Shown: in pieces, positions 39,623 through 49,394 of the stretch
Numbering within the stretch: position 1 is the first letter of the stretch
Layout of the letters: each line of letters begins with the position of its first letter
From: Notolepis coatsorum
Lineage: Eukaryota > Chordata > Actinopteri > Aulopiformes > Paralepididae
Assembly (NCBI GenBank): GCA_963971535.1
Contig: OZ020592.1
Span: 49,650,507-49,714,506, forward strand
Direction: 5' to 3'
DNA length: 64,000 bases
Program-made: the position numbers and the translations under genes
The notes under the pieces: generated by a model
Seen by the model: the letters and a program-made list of their open reading frames with translations, nothing else
What the model was told of the DNA's origin: nothing
Database searches by the model: none

Positions 39623-40084
39623 ACGAGCCCGCACTGAACTGCCACCTGGCTGGTGCAACCAACTATGTGATATTTAGTTCAACTGGCACAAGCTGGAAGT
39701 CTGAGCCGTTGTGAACTCCTGGTTTGCACATGTGTATTTTAGTTTGTTTCTTGTTCAAAATGTGTTTTTTTGCTTGAAAAAGTTCAGTTTCATTGTGAGT
39801 ATAACTTTGCCTCTCTTGGATGTGGAGCCATGAAAACAATCAACCATAAAAATGCTCAAAGATATCACCGTTAAATCACAAGACATCTGAGATGTCTCTG
39901 AGCAGCTGAGGAGCATAACTGTGAAGCCTGATCATCAAGCTCTATTGTGTGCATGAGCAATAATTGGCTTAAACGGAACCACACCAACTTGATCTCATTC
40001 AAATACCTCAAAATCATCATAATCCGCCTGCAAAATGTATTCTTCTTGCATACATATTATTTTTAAAGTCAAAAACATTAAAGT
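39623..40084. other. Unassigned DNA upstream of a LINE-C fragment
   Basis: No recognisable coding or element ends. Confidence 0.5.
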
Positions 40085-40095
40085 TAAATGATCTT

Positions 40096-40386
40096 GTGGA
40101 ATTTAAAACAGCACAATTAATGTATAAAGCAAAAGGTAATGTACTTCCAGGAAACATTCAAGAACTGTTCTTTGATAGAGAGGGGGGTTATAACCTGAGG
40201 GGAGAACTCAATTTAAAAGTTCTGAGTGTACGCACTACCAGGAGAAGACACTGCATTTCAATATGTGGAGTGAAACTGTGGAACAGTCTGAATGTGGTGC
40301 TAAAGCAATGTCCAAATATGAGACAATTCAAATTGATTTATAAGGAAATTATGTTCACGAGGTACAGGGATGAGGAAAGGATTTGA
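40096..40386 (+). pseudogene. LINE-C C-terminal ORF fragment
   Basis: A 97-codon open frame with F-K-T-A-Q-L-M-Y-K-A, L-P-G-N-I-Q-E-L-F and I-C-G-V-K-L-W-N-S-L-N, then M-R-Q-F-K and a stop. It parallels the 25435-25780 block in order and spacing. It is 5' truncated. Confidence 0.75.
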
Positions 40387-40645
40387 CATTCACGAGTGTT
40401 TAAATTTGTATTTGATTTCTTTCATGTTTTACATATATAACTTTAGTTTTTTGTTTTGCATATATATATATTTGTTTTGTAAGGTTTTAAATTAGTACAC
40501 TCATTTGAGTAGTAGAAAAGGGGTAGGATTAAATAAGTGTATACTTCTTCCTACTCCTATGTAAATTTAGTTATGTTTTGTTTTATTTATATATATTTTT
40601 TTAATTTAATTTCAGATCAATGATTTGTTTTGATTTTATATATAT

Positions 40646-41116
40646 TTTTTTTGTATCCACTTTTCTCCCCATTTTCTATTTTTCTCCCATCCCAATTTCG
40701 TATTTCCAATTCTTCCCTCCCCTGTCTTGAACGTTGCTAGACTATGCCTCCCACTGGTCGGCTGTAGTGAGGATAGAAGCCTTGCATCACGTGTCCCCTC
40801 CGGTACACGAGGAGGCAGCCTGTCGCATCTTTTCACCGCAGCAGCTCGAACTCTCAGTGGCGAGGAGTACCGCATGGGAGGCTCACGCTGCCCCCGATAC
40901 TTCCTGTGTCCGCCGCACCGGCGTCACCCAACCGACCTGTAGGAGTCGCTGTCCACAACGTCCAATCCCCACCTACCGGCTTTCCCACCCTCTAACACTG
41001 CCAATTGTGTTATATGATGGCCGGCCAAGCCGGTAGCAACGCCGAGAGCTGGGCTCGATACCAGCATATCCTGTGTTAGTGGCGAGCGCCTTGCCCACTG
41101 CACCACTCAGCCGCCG
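40646..41116 (-). mobile_element. tRNA-derived SINE, about 470 bp, with target duplication
   Basis: On the minus strand the head reads GGCGGCTGAGTGGTGCAGTGG...: an A box TGGTGCAGTGG (41095-41105) and a B-box-like GGTATCGAGCCC (41051-41062) at tRNA-like spacing. A long unique body follows (CCGGCCATCATATAACACAA ... ACGTGATGCAAGGC). GATTTTATAT (40632-40641) and GATTTTTATAT (41117-41127) flank it as near-identical target duplications. The tRNA of origin cannot be named. Confidence 0.82.
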
Positions 41117-41264
41117 GATTTTTATATTGTTTGTATTTATTTGCATGTTCGAAATAAAGATAAAAAAATGTATTTAAAAAATCAATGTTATACCAGGCTG
41201 ATGTTTGCATATTTGCATTTCAAATATCACAATGTTAATCTAGCATCGTATCAGAACTGTTAGC

Positions 41265-41625
41265 ACAAAAGGCATGTGACGGGCTGCATCACGGCCTGGT
41301 GTGGGAATTGTTCTGCCCACAGCCACAAATCACTACAGAGAGCAGTGGAAGTGGCACAGCACATCACTGGCAACAGACTCCCGTCCATTCAGGACATCTT
41401 TCATCAGCGGTGCCCGCGGAAGGCACACAGCGTCATCGAGGACCACAGCCACCCGGCATGCAGACTGTCCTCCCTGTTGCCGTCTGGCAGGCGATACAGG
41501 AGCAGGGCTGCACGCGCCATCAGACTCAAGGACCGTTTTTTACCGCCAGGACATCAGGCTTCTCAACTCATAAACCCAAATATTCCACTTTGCATAATAT
41601 TTGCTTACCAGCTGTCTGTTTAGAG
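41265..41625 (+). pseudogene. LINE-B C-terminal ORF fragment
   Basis: It encodes T-G-C-I-T-A-W-C-G-N-C-S-A-H, L-Q-R-A-V-E-V-A-Q-H-I-T-G, F-H-Q-R-C, H-S-H-P-A-C-R-L-S-S-L-L-P-S-G-R-R-Y-R-S, the C-terminal region of CR1/Rex1-type LINEs. Frames change near 41560. It is probably the same group as the RT fragment at 14.4-15.3 kb, since both complement each other without overlap, but they need not be one copy. Confidence 0.72.
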
Positions 41626-41812
41626 TACATAAAATGCACTATTAACTAGGACTGTTGATATTGAACCTGGACGGCTACTGTCACAACTTCAGTCAGATTT
41701 TTATATGTTCTTTGTTTTTCCTGATATCAACTCTCCTGTCATTTCAGACCTGGACGCGTGAATGCCTTCTACAACGCTGTTCCAGTTCCTTTGCGCTCTG
41801 ATTGGCCGAGCG

Positions 41813-41824
41813 CGCGCATGCGCA
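41813..41824 (+). promoter_or_regulatory. NRF-1-like motif, PAL element 2 left arm
   Basis: CGCGCATGCGCA matches YGCGCAYGCGCR, with CTGATTGGCC (reverse CCAAT) just upstream at 41799-41808. Confidence 0.55.
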
Positions 41825-42439
41825 TGAGCCGCGACGCGCTCCTCAGCCAGGCTCCGCTTAAGGCAATTTATACAAATGGAAGTATTGATTACGCCGTAAC
41901 GAATCATTAAAAAAATATGCCCTTAACTGGAATATGTTGTGCCTTTACACATATGTTGGATTATGTAATTGGTTTGTCATGACAAACCAATAAAAAATCG
42001 CAAATTAACCGGTGGCTACAACAACACACAGTAACTACATGCATCATTGTTTACAACTGGACACGGACGCGTTAAACTAACCTAAAGTTAGTTGTTCACC
42101 AACAATCTACAGACACAAACAAACACAGAACCGGACTGTTATATTAAAATAATTGATTGCTGTTTAACGCGTCCGTGTCCAGTTGTAAACAATGATGCAT
42201 GTAGTTACTGTGTTGTTTAGCCACCGGTTAATTCGCGATTTTTTATTGGTTTGTCATGACAAACCAATTACATAATCCAACATATGTGTAAAGGCACAAC
42301 ATATTCCAGTTAAGGGTATATTTTTTTAATGATTCGTTATGGCGTAATCAATACTTCCATTTGTATAAATGACCTTAAACGGAGCCTGGCTGAGGAGCTG
42401 GCTGATGAGCGCGTCGCGGCTCGAGCGCGTCGCGGCTCA

Positions 42440-42451
42440 TGCGCATGCGCG
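42440..42451 (+). promoter_or_regulatory. NRF-1-like motif, PAL element 2 right arm
   Basis: TGCGCATGCGCG matches YGCGCAYGCGCR, followed by GCCAATCAG (42453-42461), the mirror of the left-arm arrangement. Confidence 0.55.
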
Positions 42452-42657
42452 CAGCCAATCAGACTGTAAAACGGCAACGCGGAACCGGAACAGCGTTGTA
42501 GAAGACATTCACGCGACCTGGACACTCTTTCCTGCATCACCTCTGCTGATCACACACACCTGGCCTGCTCCACTCACACACACACACACCTGCCCCTCAT
42601 TAGCTAATCAGCCCTTCAGTATTTAGACCTTTTTATTACATGGCGTTTTAACATTTG

Positions 42658-42804
42658 CCAAAATGCTTGATTGTGATTGGTCAATAGCGCTTGGTTGCCC
42701 CTGAATTATGTCTCGATAACTGACCGCTACCATGGGCAACGCGCAATAATGACCGCTGATACGGGTAACAGAGCGCTATTGACCAATCACAATCAAGCAT
42801 TTTG
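42658..42804. repeat. Hairpin MITE, about 147 bp
   Basis: CCAAAATGCTTGATTGTGAT...AGCGCT at 42658-42691 is matched by its exact reverse complement at 42771-42804. The interior includes the near-palindrome pair GACCGCTACCATGGGCAACG and CGCTGATACGGGTAACAG. Confidence 0.9.
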
Positions 42805-42982
42805 GTCGCAGTCACGAAAGCTGCTCAGCATATGCACAGCTGCACTCATCAGTGCAATCAGACCGGCTGCCGGCGATGATGACAGAGGAGCCACAGAACA
42901 ACTGCGTCTGCATTTGATCTCGTCTTGTCGATGGTGTAAAATGAATTAGGTATATTGTTAGTAAGTTAGCCATGTAATAAGC

Positions 42983-43128
42983 GGGATAATGTATAGCTAT
43001 ACTCGGTCATTGTCGCTAAATAATTTACCTTCACTACGTTTAGAACACCTCGGCGAGGCGCCTCGGTATTCTAAACTCCGTGTCGGTTAATTATTTTGCG
43101 ACAATGACCTCGTAGCTATACATTATCC
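42983..43128. repeat. Hairpin MITE, about 146 bp
   Basis: GGGATAATGTATAGCTATAC... on the left and ...GTAGCTATACATTATCCC on the right pair. So do GGTCATTGTCGC with GCGACAATGACC, and TTTAGAACACC with the complementary inner segment. Confidence 0.88.
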
Positions 43129-43284
43129 CTTACTTATACAATGGAATGCAAATGTCTTGATTCTGATTGACTGAAACAGTCAAGTTACCGGTTGTTAATT
43201 TGTATAACACACTCCACGTGACCCCAGATCCCTCCCACAACCGAATTACTTTTTTTTTTCTGTCTGAATCAATCCGCCATAGAT

Positions 43285-43430
43285 AGAAAAATGGAAGTAT
43301 GAATAGCTTTTGAACGAATCCTCCAAAAAAGATACAGTCAACTGGAATATGTTAGTTTGGTACATACACATGGATTATGTAATTAATTTGTCATGACCCA
43401 TTGTGAAACAAAAGAAAAATCGCGGACATT
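43285..43430. repeat. Degenerate PAL arm
   Basis: It keeps AATGGAAGTAT, CAACTGGAATATGTT, GGATTATGTAATT, TTTGTCATGAC and AAAAATCGCGG in the PAL order with many changes. An old copy. Confidence 0.65.
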
Positions 43431-43482
43431 AAAAAGAAAAAGAAAATGGCCGTCGATCTTTAAAAAAAAGAATTTGTCAGAT

Positions 43483-44170
43483 TTGATTGATTGATTGATT
43501 GATGAAAATGTTATTAACAGATTGCAGAATGGGTACAATACAGTACGACTCAATACACACAATTGTTAAGGGGATGCAGACCAGAGAAAGACTTTCATCT
43601 TGTTTACATCAGGGTCCCCCATTTTCAATTCATCATAACATATGATATACATGACATACAGATAGACAGTACTGCTACATCTATACATTTATGACATACC
43701 AGATTTACAAATACAGTACTGTTTGTGATACAAAAATAATCTAAAAAAAGAGAGTATATACATTTGACTAAGAAACTGTACATTGGAGGAGGTTGGGTAG
43801 GTGGGGTGGAGGGGGGAGTTGGGTAGGTGGGGTGGGGAAACTGTAGATTGGAGGTGGGTGGGGTGGGGGGGGGGGTTTGGGGTGGGGGGGGGTAACTGTA
43901 CATTGGATTATCGACAAAACCTTACTTGGTCTCAAGAAAAGGGTCTCGTGTATTATTGGGTTAGGACATTTACTGTACATTGGAAGGGGTTGGGTTAGGA
44001 CATTTACAGGGGCCAGTTTCGAATTGCAGTCTCCCGTAGGTGCTCTCTTTTGGTTTTGAAAGTGGGTAGTGATTCACATTCCTTTACAGCTGTGGGTAGG
44101 GCGTTTAGTCCCTTGTTTGAGCCGAATCTGGGTTTAACATGGTTTGTGGAGCTCCCTCTGGTGTCTACTA
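43483..44170 (-). mobile_element. LINE-D copy 3, 5' truncated
   Basis: The tail GATTGATTGATTGATTGATG begins near 43483. The 3' UTR matches copy 4 (CAGATTGCAGAATGGGTACAATACAGTACG) and includes an independently expanded G-rich tract (43785-43895). The minus-strand coding piece at 44004-44170 has G-S-S-T-N-H-V-K-P-R-F-G-S-N-K-G-L-N with a small internal deletion relative to copy 1. Confidence 0.82.
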
Positions 44171-44294
44171 GTGGATCTACTATTGGATCTACTTTCTCTG
44201 TGGATGGTTTTGTGAATAAATCTCCATTATGCTTCAATTACTGTGTGTTTATTGTATAGCAATAAGGTTGGGTGATTTCGGTCATTGTATAAAC

Positions 44295-44440
44295 GCATTA
44301 CATCACTTGAAGTTGTGTGTTATACAAATTAGATCACGCCTATGGGGGTCTAACGACCCTCGGCTATGCCTCGGGCCTAACAACCACCCATAGGCGTGAT
44401 CTAATTTGTATAACACACTCCGTTGCGTGATGTAATGCTT
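44295..44440. repeat. Hairpin MITE, about 146 bp
   Basis: GTGTGTTATACAAATTAGATCACGCCTATGGG (44313-44344) is matched by its reverse complement (near 44390-44421), with outer GCATTACATCAC/GTGATGTAATGC arms. The arms share TTTGTATAACACACTCC with 43199-43217. Confidence 0.9.
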
Positions 44441-44499
44441 AATCATTTCCCTTGCTCCCTGCCAGATTGTCTAAAGTGTCTTACCAGCTATCCTATCTT

Positions 44500-44760
44500 G
44501 TTTCATCCTGCCTGTTTCTGCTATTGACCCTCCCTGTTCGATTTTGGATTTCGGACTTCTCCTCCTGCCTGCCCCCTTATTGGATTTGTTTGCCACATGG
44601 ACTGATATTCTGGTATTGACCCCTGCTTACTCTTTACACTGTTCCTGCCTGCTCCCTTACTGGATTTGTTTGCTACATCGACTGGTATACTGGTATTGAC
44701 CACTGATTACTCATTAAACTGTTTCTGTCTGCCACATCTGAACAGTCACTGTGTCGTTGC
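44500..44760. repeat. Tandem near-repeat, retroelement-like
   Basis: Two diverged units near 44560-44640 and 44635-44705 share CTGCCTGC(C/T)CCCTTA(T/C)TGG and GACTGGTATACTGGTATTGA-type segments. It may be part of an old LTR. No coding part. Confidence 0.55.
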
Positions 44761-45480
44761 TGTTGGGTTCTTGTCTGCCATACTGTGGGCCATTACAGCT
44801 ACAGACCCAATGTGTAATACTGTTGTATACACTCTTACTTAAATTTTACACACAAATTCTAATTTGCATATGTATATAGTGTTATACATGTTATTACATG
44901 TTTATTAACTTTTTTTTTAATCATACTTTATTTTACCTTTAAATTACTGCTGAGCTGACTTGTTTCTCTCGTCCAAACACATTTCATTGTACCGTTGACC
45001 TTGTGTTAACATACATATGACCAATGAAAGAAAGTTCAACTTCAACTTGTACAGAAAAGCCTAACTAAGCCAAGCACAAATACAATCGTATAATGTTGAC
45101 AAACCAAAATGATACAGTGAGAAATTATCATATTATTATTGTATTTTTGTATTGCATTTGACAAGATGACTCTAGATATGATGATTCGATTGGATTAGAT
45201 TCAATTGTATTGTCATTATACAGCACAAGTACTGTACAACGAAAATAGGTTTGGCATCCAACCAGAGTGCAAATGTAACAGTAAAAGTACAATGTAAGTT
45301 ATTAAACTGGGTATAAAATTTATAAATTCGTACTACTGAGTGTAGTGCTAATCAGATGTATGTACAGAGTTGTAATATTAATATGTATAAAGACAGTATG
45401 GTAGTAGTCATACACTGGCCAGCAGCGTAACTAAGTAGGTAAGGAATATGTACAGATATGATACATTAATGTTTAACGGG
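44761..45480. other. AT-rich DNA with a LINE-like 3' end near 45185-45300
   Basis: ATTCAATTGTATTGTCATTATACAGCAC...CATCCAACCAGAGTGCAAA resembles the 3' end of a fish LINE in minus orientation. The rest is not recognised. Confidence 0.45.
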
Positions 45481-45975
45481 TGTAGTACTATAGCCAGAAC
45501 CCAGGTGCAGATACAAACAGGCAGAGACAATGTCGAATCAGAGAAACCCCAAACTGTGGGTGTATTTATTAAGAAAAGGGAGAATACGGTAACCAGGTTC
45601 TCAGACAGTCCAGGGAGTAGGCAAGTAGCAGGTAGTCAGACAAGCGGGGGGGTCATAGCCGGGAGCGGGTTCTCAGACAGAGATTCACACGGAGAAGAGT
45701 ATAGTTGGGCAGGCGATGGTCATACACGGAATCCAGAACTCCGGAGCAGGGTGTGGAGCCAGGTAGAGGACTGTGAGCAAAGGAAGACAAGACAAGTTGG
45801 ACAAGGCAAACGAAGAAGGACTGACATGAGAACGAGCAATACTAAAGAAGGACTGACTGGTAAATGAGAAACTACAATCTGGCAGCATCTGAGCCAGGTC
45901 TAAATAGGAAGGGCAATCAGCTGATCCTCCGGTCTTCACACACCTGCACCCCATCCTGTACTTAGGAGAGAGAGA
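45481..45975 (-). repeat. LTR-like fragment
   Basis: TGTAGTACTATAGCCAGAACCCAGGTGCAG at the left and a reverse TATTTAGACC-type box near 45898 suggest part of a Gypsy LTR read on the minus strand. The 139-codon plus-strand ORF here has no motif and is not believed. Boundaries are uncertain. Confidence 0.4.
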
Positions 45976-45989
45976 GAGAGTAGCTAGAC

Positions 45990-46706
45990 TATCTTGACTG
46001 GAAACATCACTGCCTGGTATGGAAACAGCACGGCACAGGACAAGAAGGCCCTACAGAGAGTGGTGCGCTCAGCCGAGCGTACCACGGGTATTGCGCTACC
46101 TCCCCTGCAGGTTCTATACAACAAGAGGTGCAAATCCAGAGCCTGCAGAATAATGAAAGACCCCCACCACCCCAATAACAGCCTGTTCCAGCTGCTGAGG
46201 TCAGGCAGACGCCTGCGAACCCCAGCTACTAGGACGGAGAGGCTTAGGCTCAGCTTCTTCCCCCAGGCCATCAGAGCCTTGAACAATGAACATTGAGTGC
46301 CACAGAACACTGAACTATCCACACACAAGCACACATGAGCACACACACGACACGCACGCTGTGCACGCTCACACACTAGCAGCCACTTTAACACGAGCGG
46401 GCACACACTCACGCCGCACACACGCACACTTATGGCCAAGAGGAAAGGCCACTTTAAATTAGTATAACAACAGGAACAGTGTATTGCACTACTAAAGCTA
46501 CCTAGCATGTCCTATATGCTCTGTAAATACTATGTACAGATACCGAGATGTCACACCATGTTACCTGTTACCTGTTTATTGCACAATGTTGTTTTTTTAT
46601 TGGATTCTATTATATGTTGTACCACTGTATTGCACATCGTCGCGGGCAAGACCACCCGCATTTCATTGTATACTTGTATGCCGTGACAATTGACTTGACT
46701 TGACTA
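45990..46706 (+). mobile_element. LINE-A' copy 1, 3' fragment
   Basis: The C-terminal ORF end (45994-46296) is followed by a 3' UTR ending in CATTTCATTGTATACTTGTA...GACAATTGACTTGACTTGAC. The same 3' end occurs in reverse at 49395. It is related to LINE-A but has a different tail. Confidence 0.85.
45994..46296 (+). pseudogene. LINE-A' C-terminal ORF fragment
   Basis: A 100-codon open frame with [28 protein letters not shown], and F-F-P-Q-A-I-R-A-L-N-N before the stop. It is the last domain of the LINE ORF only, with no RT. Confidence 0.85.
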
Positions 46707-46931
46707 GGCCAGGATAGAGTGAGTAAAACAGCAAAAAAGGGTTACAGAAGACCGGAAACCTGGAGGCTTGGAGGTGTATGACAATGTTACCATTTTGAAA
46801 TGCAAATCTCAGCCTGATATATTGTCAAGGATGTCAGGATGCGCAAGGAACCAGTGTCATGGCTGCGGAAAAACATTCTCAAAAGAAAAATACAACTCGT
46901 GCATGTGTATCTCAGAATTACAATGTGCTTT

Positions 46932-47067
46932 TCTCCCCCTTAAAGTACTGAAAGCACATTGGAATTCTGAGATACTCAGCTACCAAGGTTAGGAACGCTA
47001 TACGTTCCTAACCTTGGTCGCTGAGTATCTCAGAATTCCAATATGCTTTCAGTGCTCTAAGGGAGGG
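46932..47067. repeat. Near-perfect 65-bp-arm hairpin with five-base loop
   Basis: The left arm CTCCCCCTTAAAGTACTGAAAGC...CCAAGGTTAGGAACG and the right arm CGTTCCTAACCTTGG...GCTTTCAGTGCTCTAAGGGAGGGGG pair around the loop CTATA (46997-47001), with only a few mismatches. Confidence 0.93.
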
Positions 47068-48289
47068 GGAAAAATAGACAAAAGTGCATCAATCTTCTTC
47101 ATGCTGCAGCTAGTATACCCAGAATGCTTTGTGTTGGTTGATGTTTGATGAAAGGCCTGTGGCCGCCCCTCGGGGAGTGCCAAGCGACATGAGAAATGTC
47201 TCTATATTTATCGCGGCCCGTGAGAGCAGTCGGTTCTCACACACGGAAGGTTAACGTTGCGATGGCATCTGAATTTTTCCCGCCCCACTTTGTCCGTGTC
47301 CCTGATCTGGGGGGAATAATGGTGAATCAATACCTAACTCATCACATCACAAGGGGGGGAGATAGGCTCCGGTCTGAGGAGATCTGTCACGTTGATGCCA
47401 TGGAAGGGAACAGGGCAGACGCAGAGGTCTGTGTACCACTGGTTAAAGGGAGATAATAGGGCTGCTGGTTGTGTGCCTTCACAGCCTCCCACACAGCCAC
47501 CACGTGTTCAATACATTAAGTTAAGGCAAAGATTACTTTTCAGGGACAAGGTTGAAAGGAGACATTCATGTGGAACTGGTGCAGTTTAATTATATCTGAG
47601 GAGTTTTTTTTATTTTTATAATGTGATTATTACAAGGGACAAGACCATCAACATACAATAACCTACTGTAGGATATAAGACATTGTTACAGTATTTACTT
47701 GTTAGAAGTTTAGATGTGCACCTCAAAGACCAGCAATGTCACTCACTCATTCACTTACACAGTCAGCCACTCTGCCCCTAGTGGTAGCTCACAGGCATGG
47801 CACTTTGTAAGACCAGTTCAATCTATGCAAGAATGCTTCACATCTATTGTACTGTACTGTGGGTCCTTAGAGTATCCACGTCCAGTTGCATTATTTGGCC
47901 CATAACATCCACATCAAAGGGTTTGGGCAGCTTTGATATAGACTCACTTTCAAGTTGCACTTTTCACGTACAAGATTTTCATATCGCCTCTATGGAGATT
48001 CTGCAGGACTTATATCTGAATGTTATAAGACAATTCAAAAGGATCCCAAAGGATGTGTTTCAAAATATGATTTCAAATTGTCATCCAATTTGCTGCTTCC
48101 AGCAGTTGGAACGAGATGCAAAATACTTTGAAAATGGACCTCACTACTTTTAAGGACTCTAGCACAGAGTTGTTCAGGCTGTAATTTGTCTGTTCTGCTT
48201 CATGTATTACATACCTTGTAATTCAATTTTATTTAGTTTGATGTGTGTTTTAATTATTACCTTGGTGATGTATCGTCTCTCGTCTGTCT
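47068..48289. other. Unassigned DNA with one unexplained ORF
   Basis: An ORF at 47196-47456 (86 codons, containing M-A-S-E-F-F-P-P-H-F-V-R-V-P-D-L-G-G) has no recognised motif. It could be chance or a decayed exon. No splice-site context or neighbouring exon was convincing. From 47600 on the DNA is AT-rich with nothing recognised. Confidence 0.4.
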
Positions 48290-48418
48290 CTTTTCATTGT
48301 TCTGTCCCCTTTGACTGTTACCCTTCGAGAGGCCCTTTTGTCCTCTCACCAGGCCGTCATTGTAAATAGGAATTTGCTCTTAATTGACCTGCCTAGTTAA
48401 ATAAAGGTTAAATAAAAA
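48290..48418 (+). repeat. Retroposon 3' tail (TAAATAAAGGTTAAATAAA)
   Basis: GGCCGTCATTGTAAATAGGAA...CTTAATTGACCTGCC...TAGTTAAATAAAGGTTAAATAAA is a tail common to dispersed retroposons in fish. The adjoining AAT repeat probably grew from its A-rich end. Confidence 0.6.
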
Positions 48419-48419
48419 C

Positions 48420-48624
<205 letters not shown>

Positions 48625-48699
48625 TACATAATAATAATATAAATATTTGACGGGTTAAAATTATGTTGACAGACAGGATCATCAAATCCACACCTCACC

Positions 48700-48950
48700 T
48701 CCATCGAGGGATGACAGTGACTCAGGAGATAGAGTGGTCGTCTGGTAATCGGAAGGTTCCTGGTTAAATTCCAGCTCCTCCTGGCAGCGTGTCGAAGTGT
48801 CCTTGAGCAAGACACTTGACCCCTAACTGCTCCCGATGAGCAGGTTGGCACATTGCATGGTTGCCTCCACCGTCAGTGTGTGAACGTGTGAGTGAATGGG
48901 TGAATGTGCGTTTTGGATAAAAGCGCTATATGAATGCAGTCCAGTATGCA
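48700..48950 (+). mobile_element. tRNA-derived SINE (fish type)
   Basis: A head with TCAGGAGATAGAGTGGTCGTC (A-box region) and CTGGTTAAATTCCAG (B-box position, with the central CG changed to AA) is followed by GTCGAAGTGTCCTTGAGCAAGACACTTGACCCC, CATTGCATGG, GTGTGTGAATG-type and AAAGCGCTATATGAATGCAGTCCA, the order seen in common fish SINEs. The B-box loss suggests it is inactive. Confidence 0.8.
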
Positions 48951-49394
48951 CAATAAATGAATCTGGTGTTTCGGGGCTCACAGACTAACTACCATGGAGA
49001 ACTTCGCGGAGATGTTTTCAGGATTGCAGTATAAGCCAAAGGGGTGAGAGAGTTCCTGCAGGTTTTCTTCCCAAGTCCCTCGTCTCTCTCCCTGGTTCCT
49101 GGTGGCCTGCCGGCTGCTGCCTGAGTTCTGTCAGCCAGGGTGCTTGATATGTATGCCACCTCCTCTAATGCACCTTGACACTGCGTGGGTGTAGATCCCA
49201 CTCTCTGTCACTTTGTCCCCCAACCGCCTTTATGTTAATCTTCAGGCTTGACAGTCAGAAGATGGGCACGCACCCGCAAGTCATGAAAACACACATGCAC
49301 ACACACATATGCTTGCATGCATATGCATACACGCATACAGGTGTGTGTCAGCACATGCACACACACATTCATGTGCACACAGTCAGACTCTCTC
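48951..49394. other. Unassigned DNA with a CA-rich stretch (49285-49385)
   Basis: ACACACATGCACACAC-type imperfect repeats are present. The His/Thr-rich ORFs are compositional. Confidence 0.5.

Larger units (their letters stand above)
40085..41165 (+). mobile_element. LINE-C copy 2, 3' fragment, with a SINE inserted in its 3' UTR
   Basis: The C-terminal coding block (40096-40386) is followed by a 3' UTR sharing GGGGTAGGATTAAATAAGTG...CTTCTTCCTACTCC with LINE-C copy 1. The UTR is split by a SINE and resumes at 41117, ending in AATAAAGATAAAAAAATG. Confidence 0.75.
41756..42514. mobile_element. PAL element 2: foldback MITE, 0.76 kb
   Basis: The arms 41756-42077 and 42162-42514 are reverse complements with an 84-base spacer. 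The outer ends read GCGTGAATG(C/T)CTTCTACAACG. It shares inner blocks with PAL element 1 (TTGTCATGACAAACCAAT, ACATATGTTGGATTATGTAA). The innermost 60 bases of the arms (CATGCATCATTGTTTACAAC...) are specific to this copy. No coding capacity. Confidence 0.9.

Noticed and set aside
39431..39662. Thr-His-Ser-Leu repeat ORFs
   Set aside because: Generated by the GTGA microsatellite in three frames.
45448..45867. 139-codon plus-strand ORF
   Set aside because: It overlaps LTR-like sequence, has no domain or biased codon pattern, and is best explained as noncoding repeat.
47196..47456. Host exon
   Set aside because: The ORF is short, with no recognised family and no convincing splice context. Kept only as part of an unassigned region.
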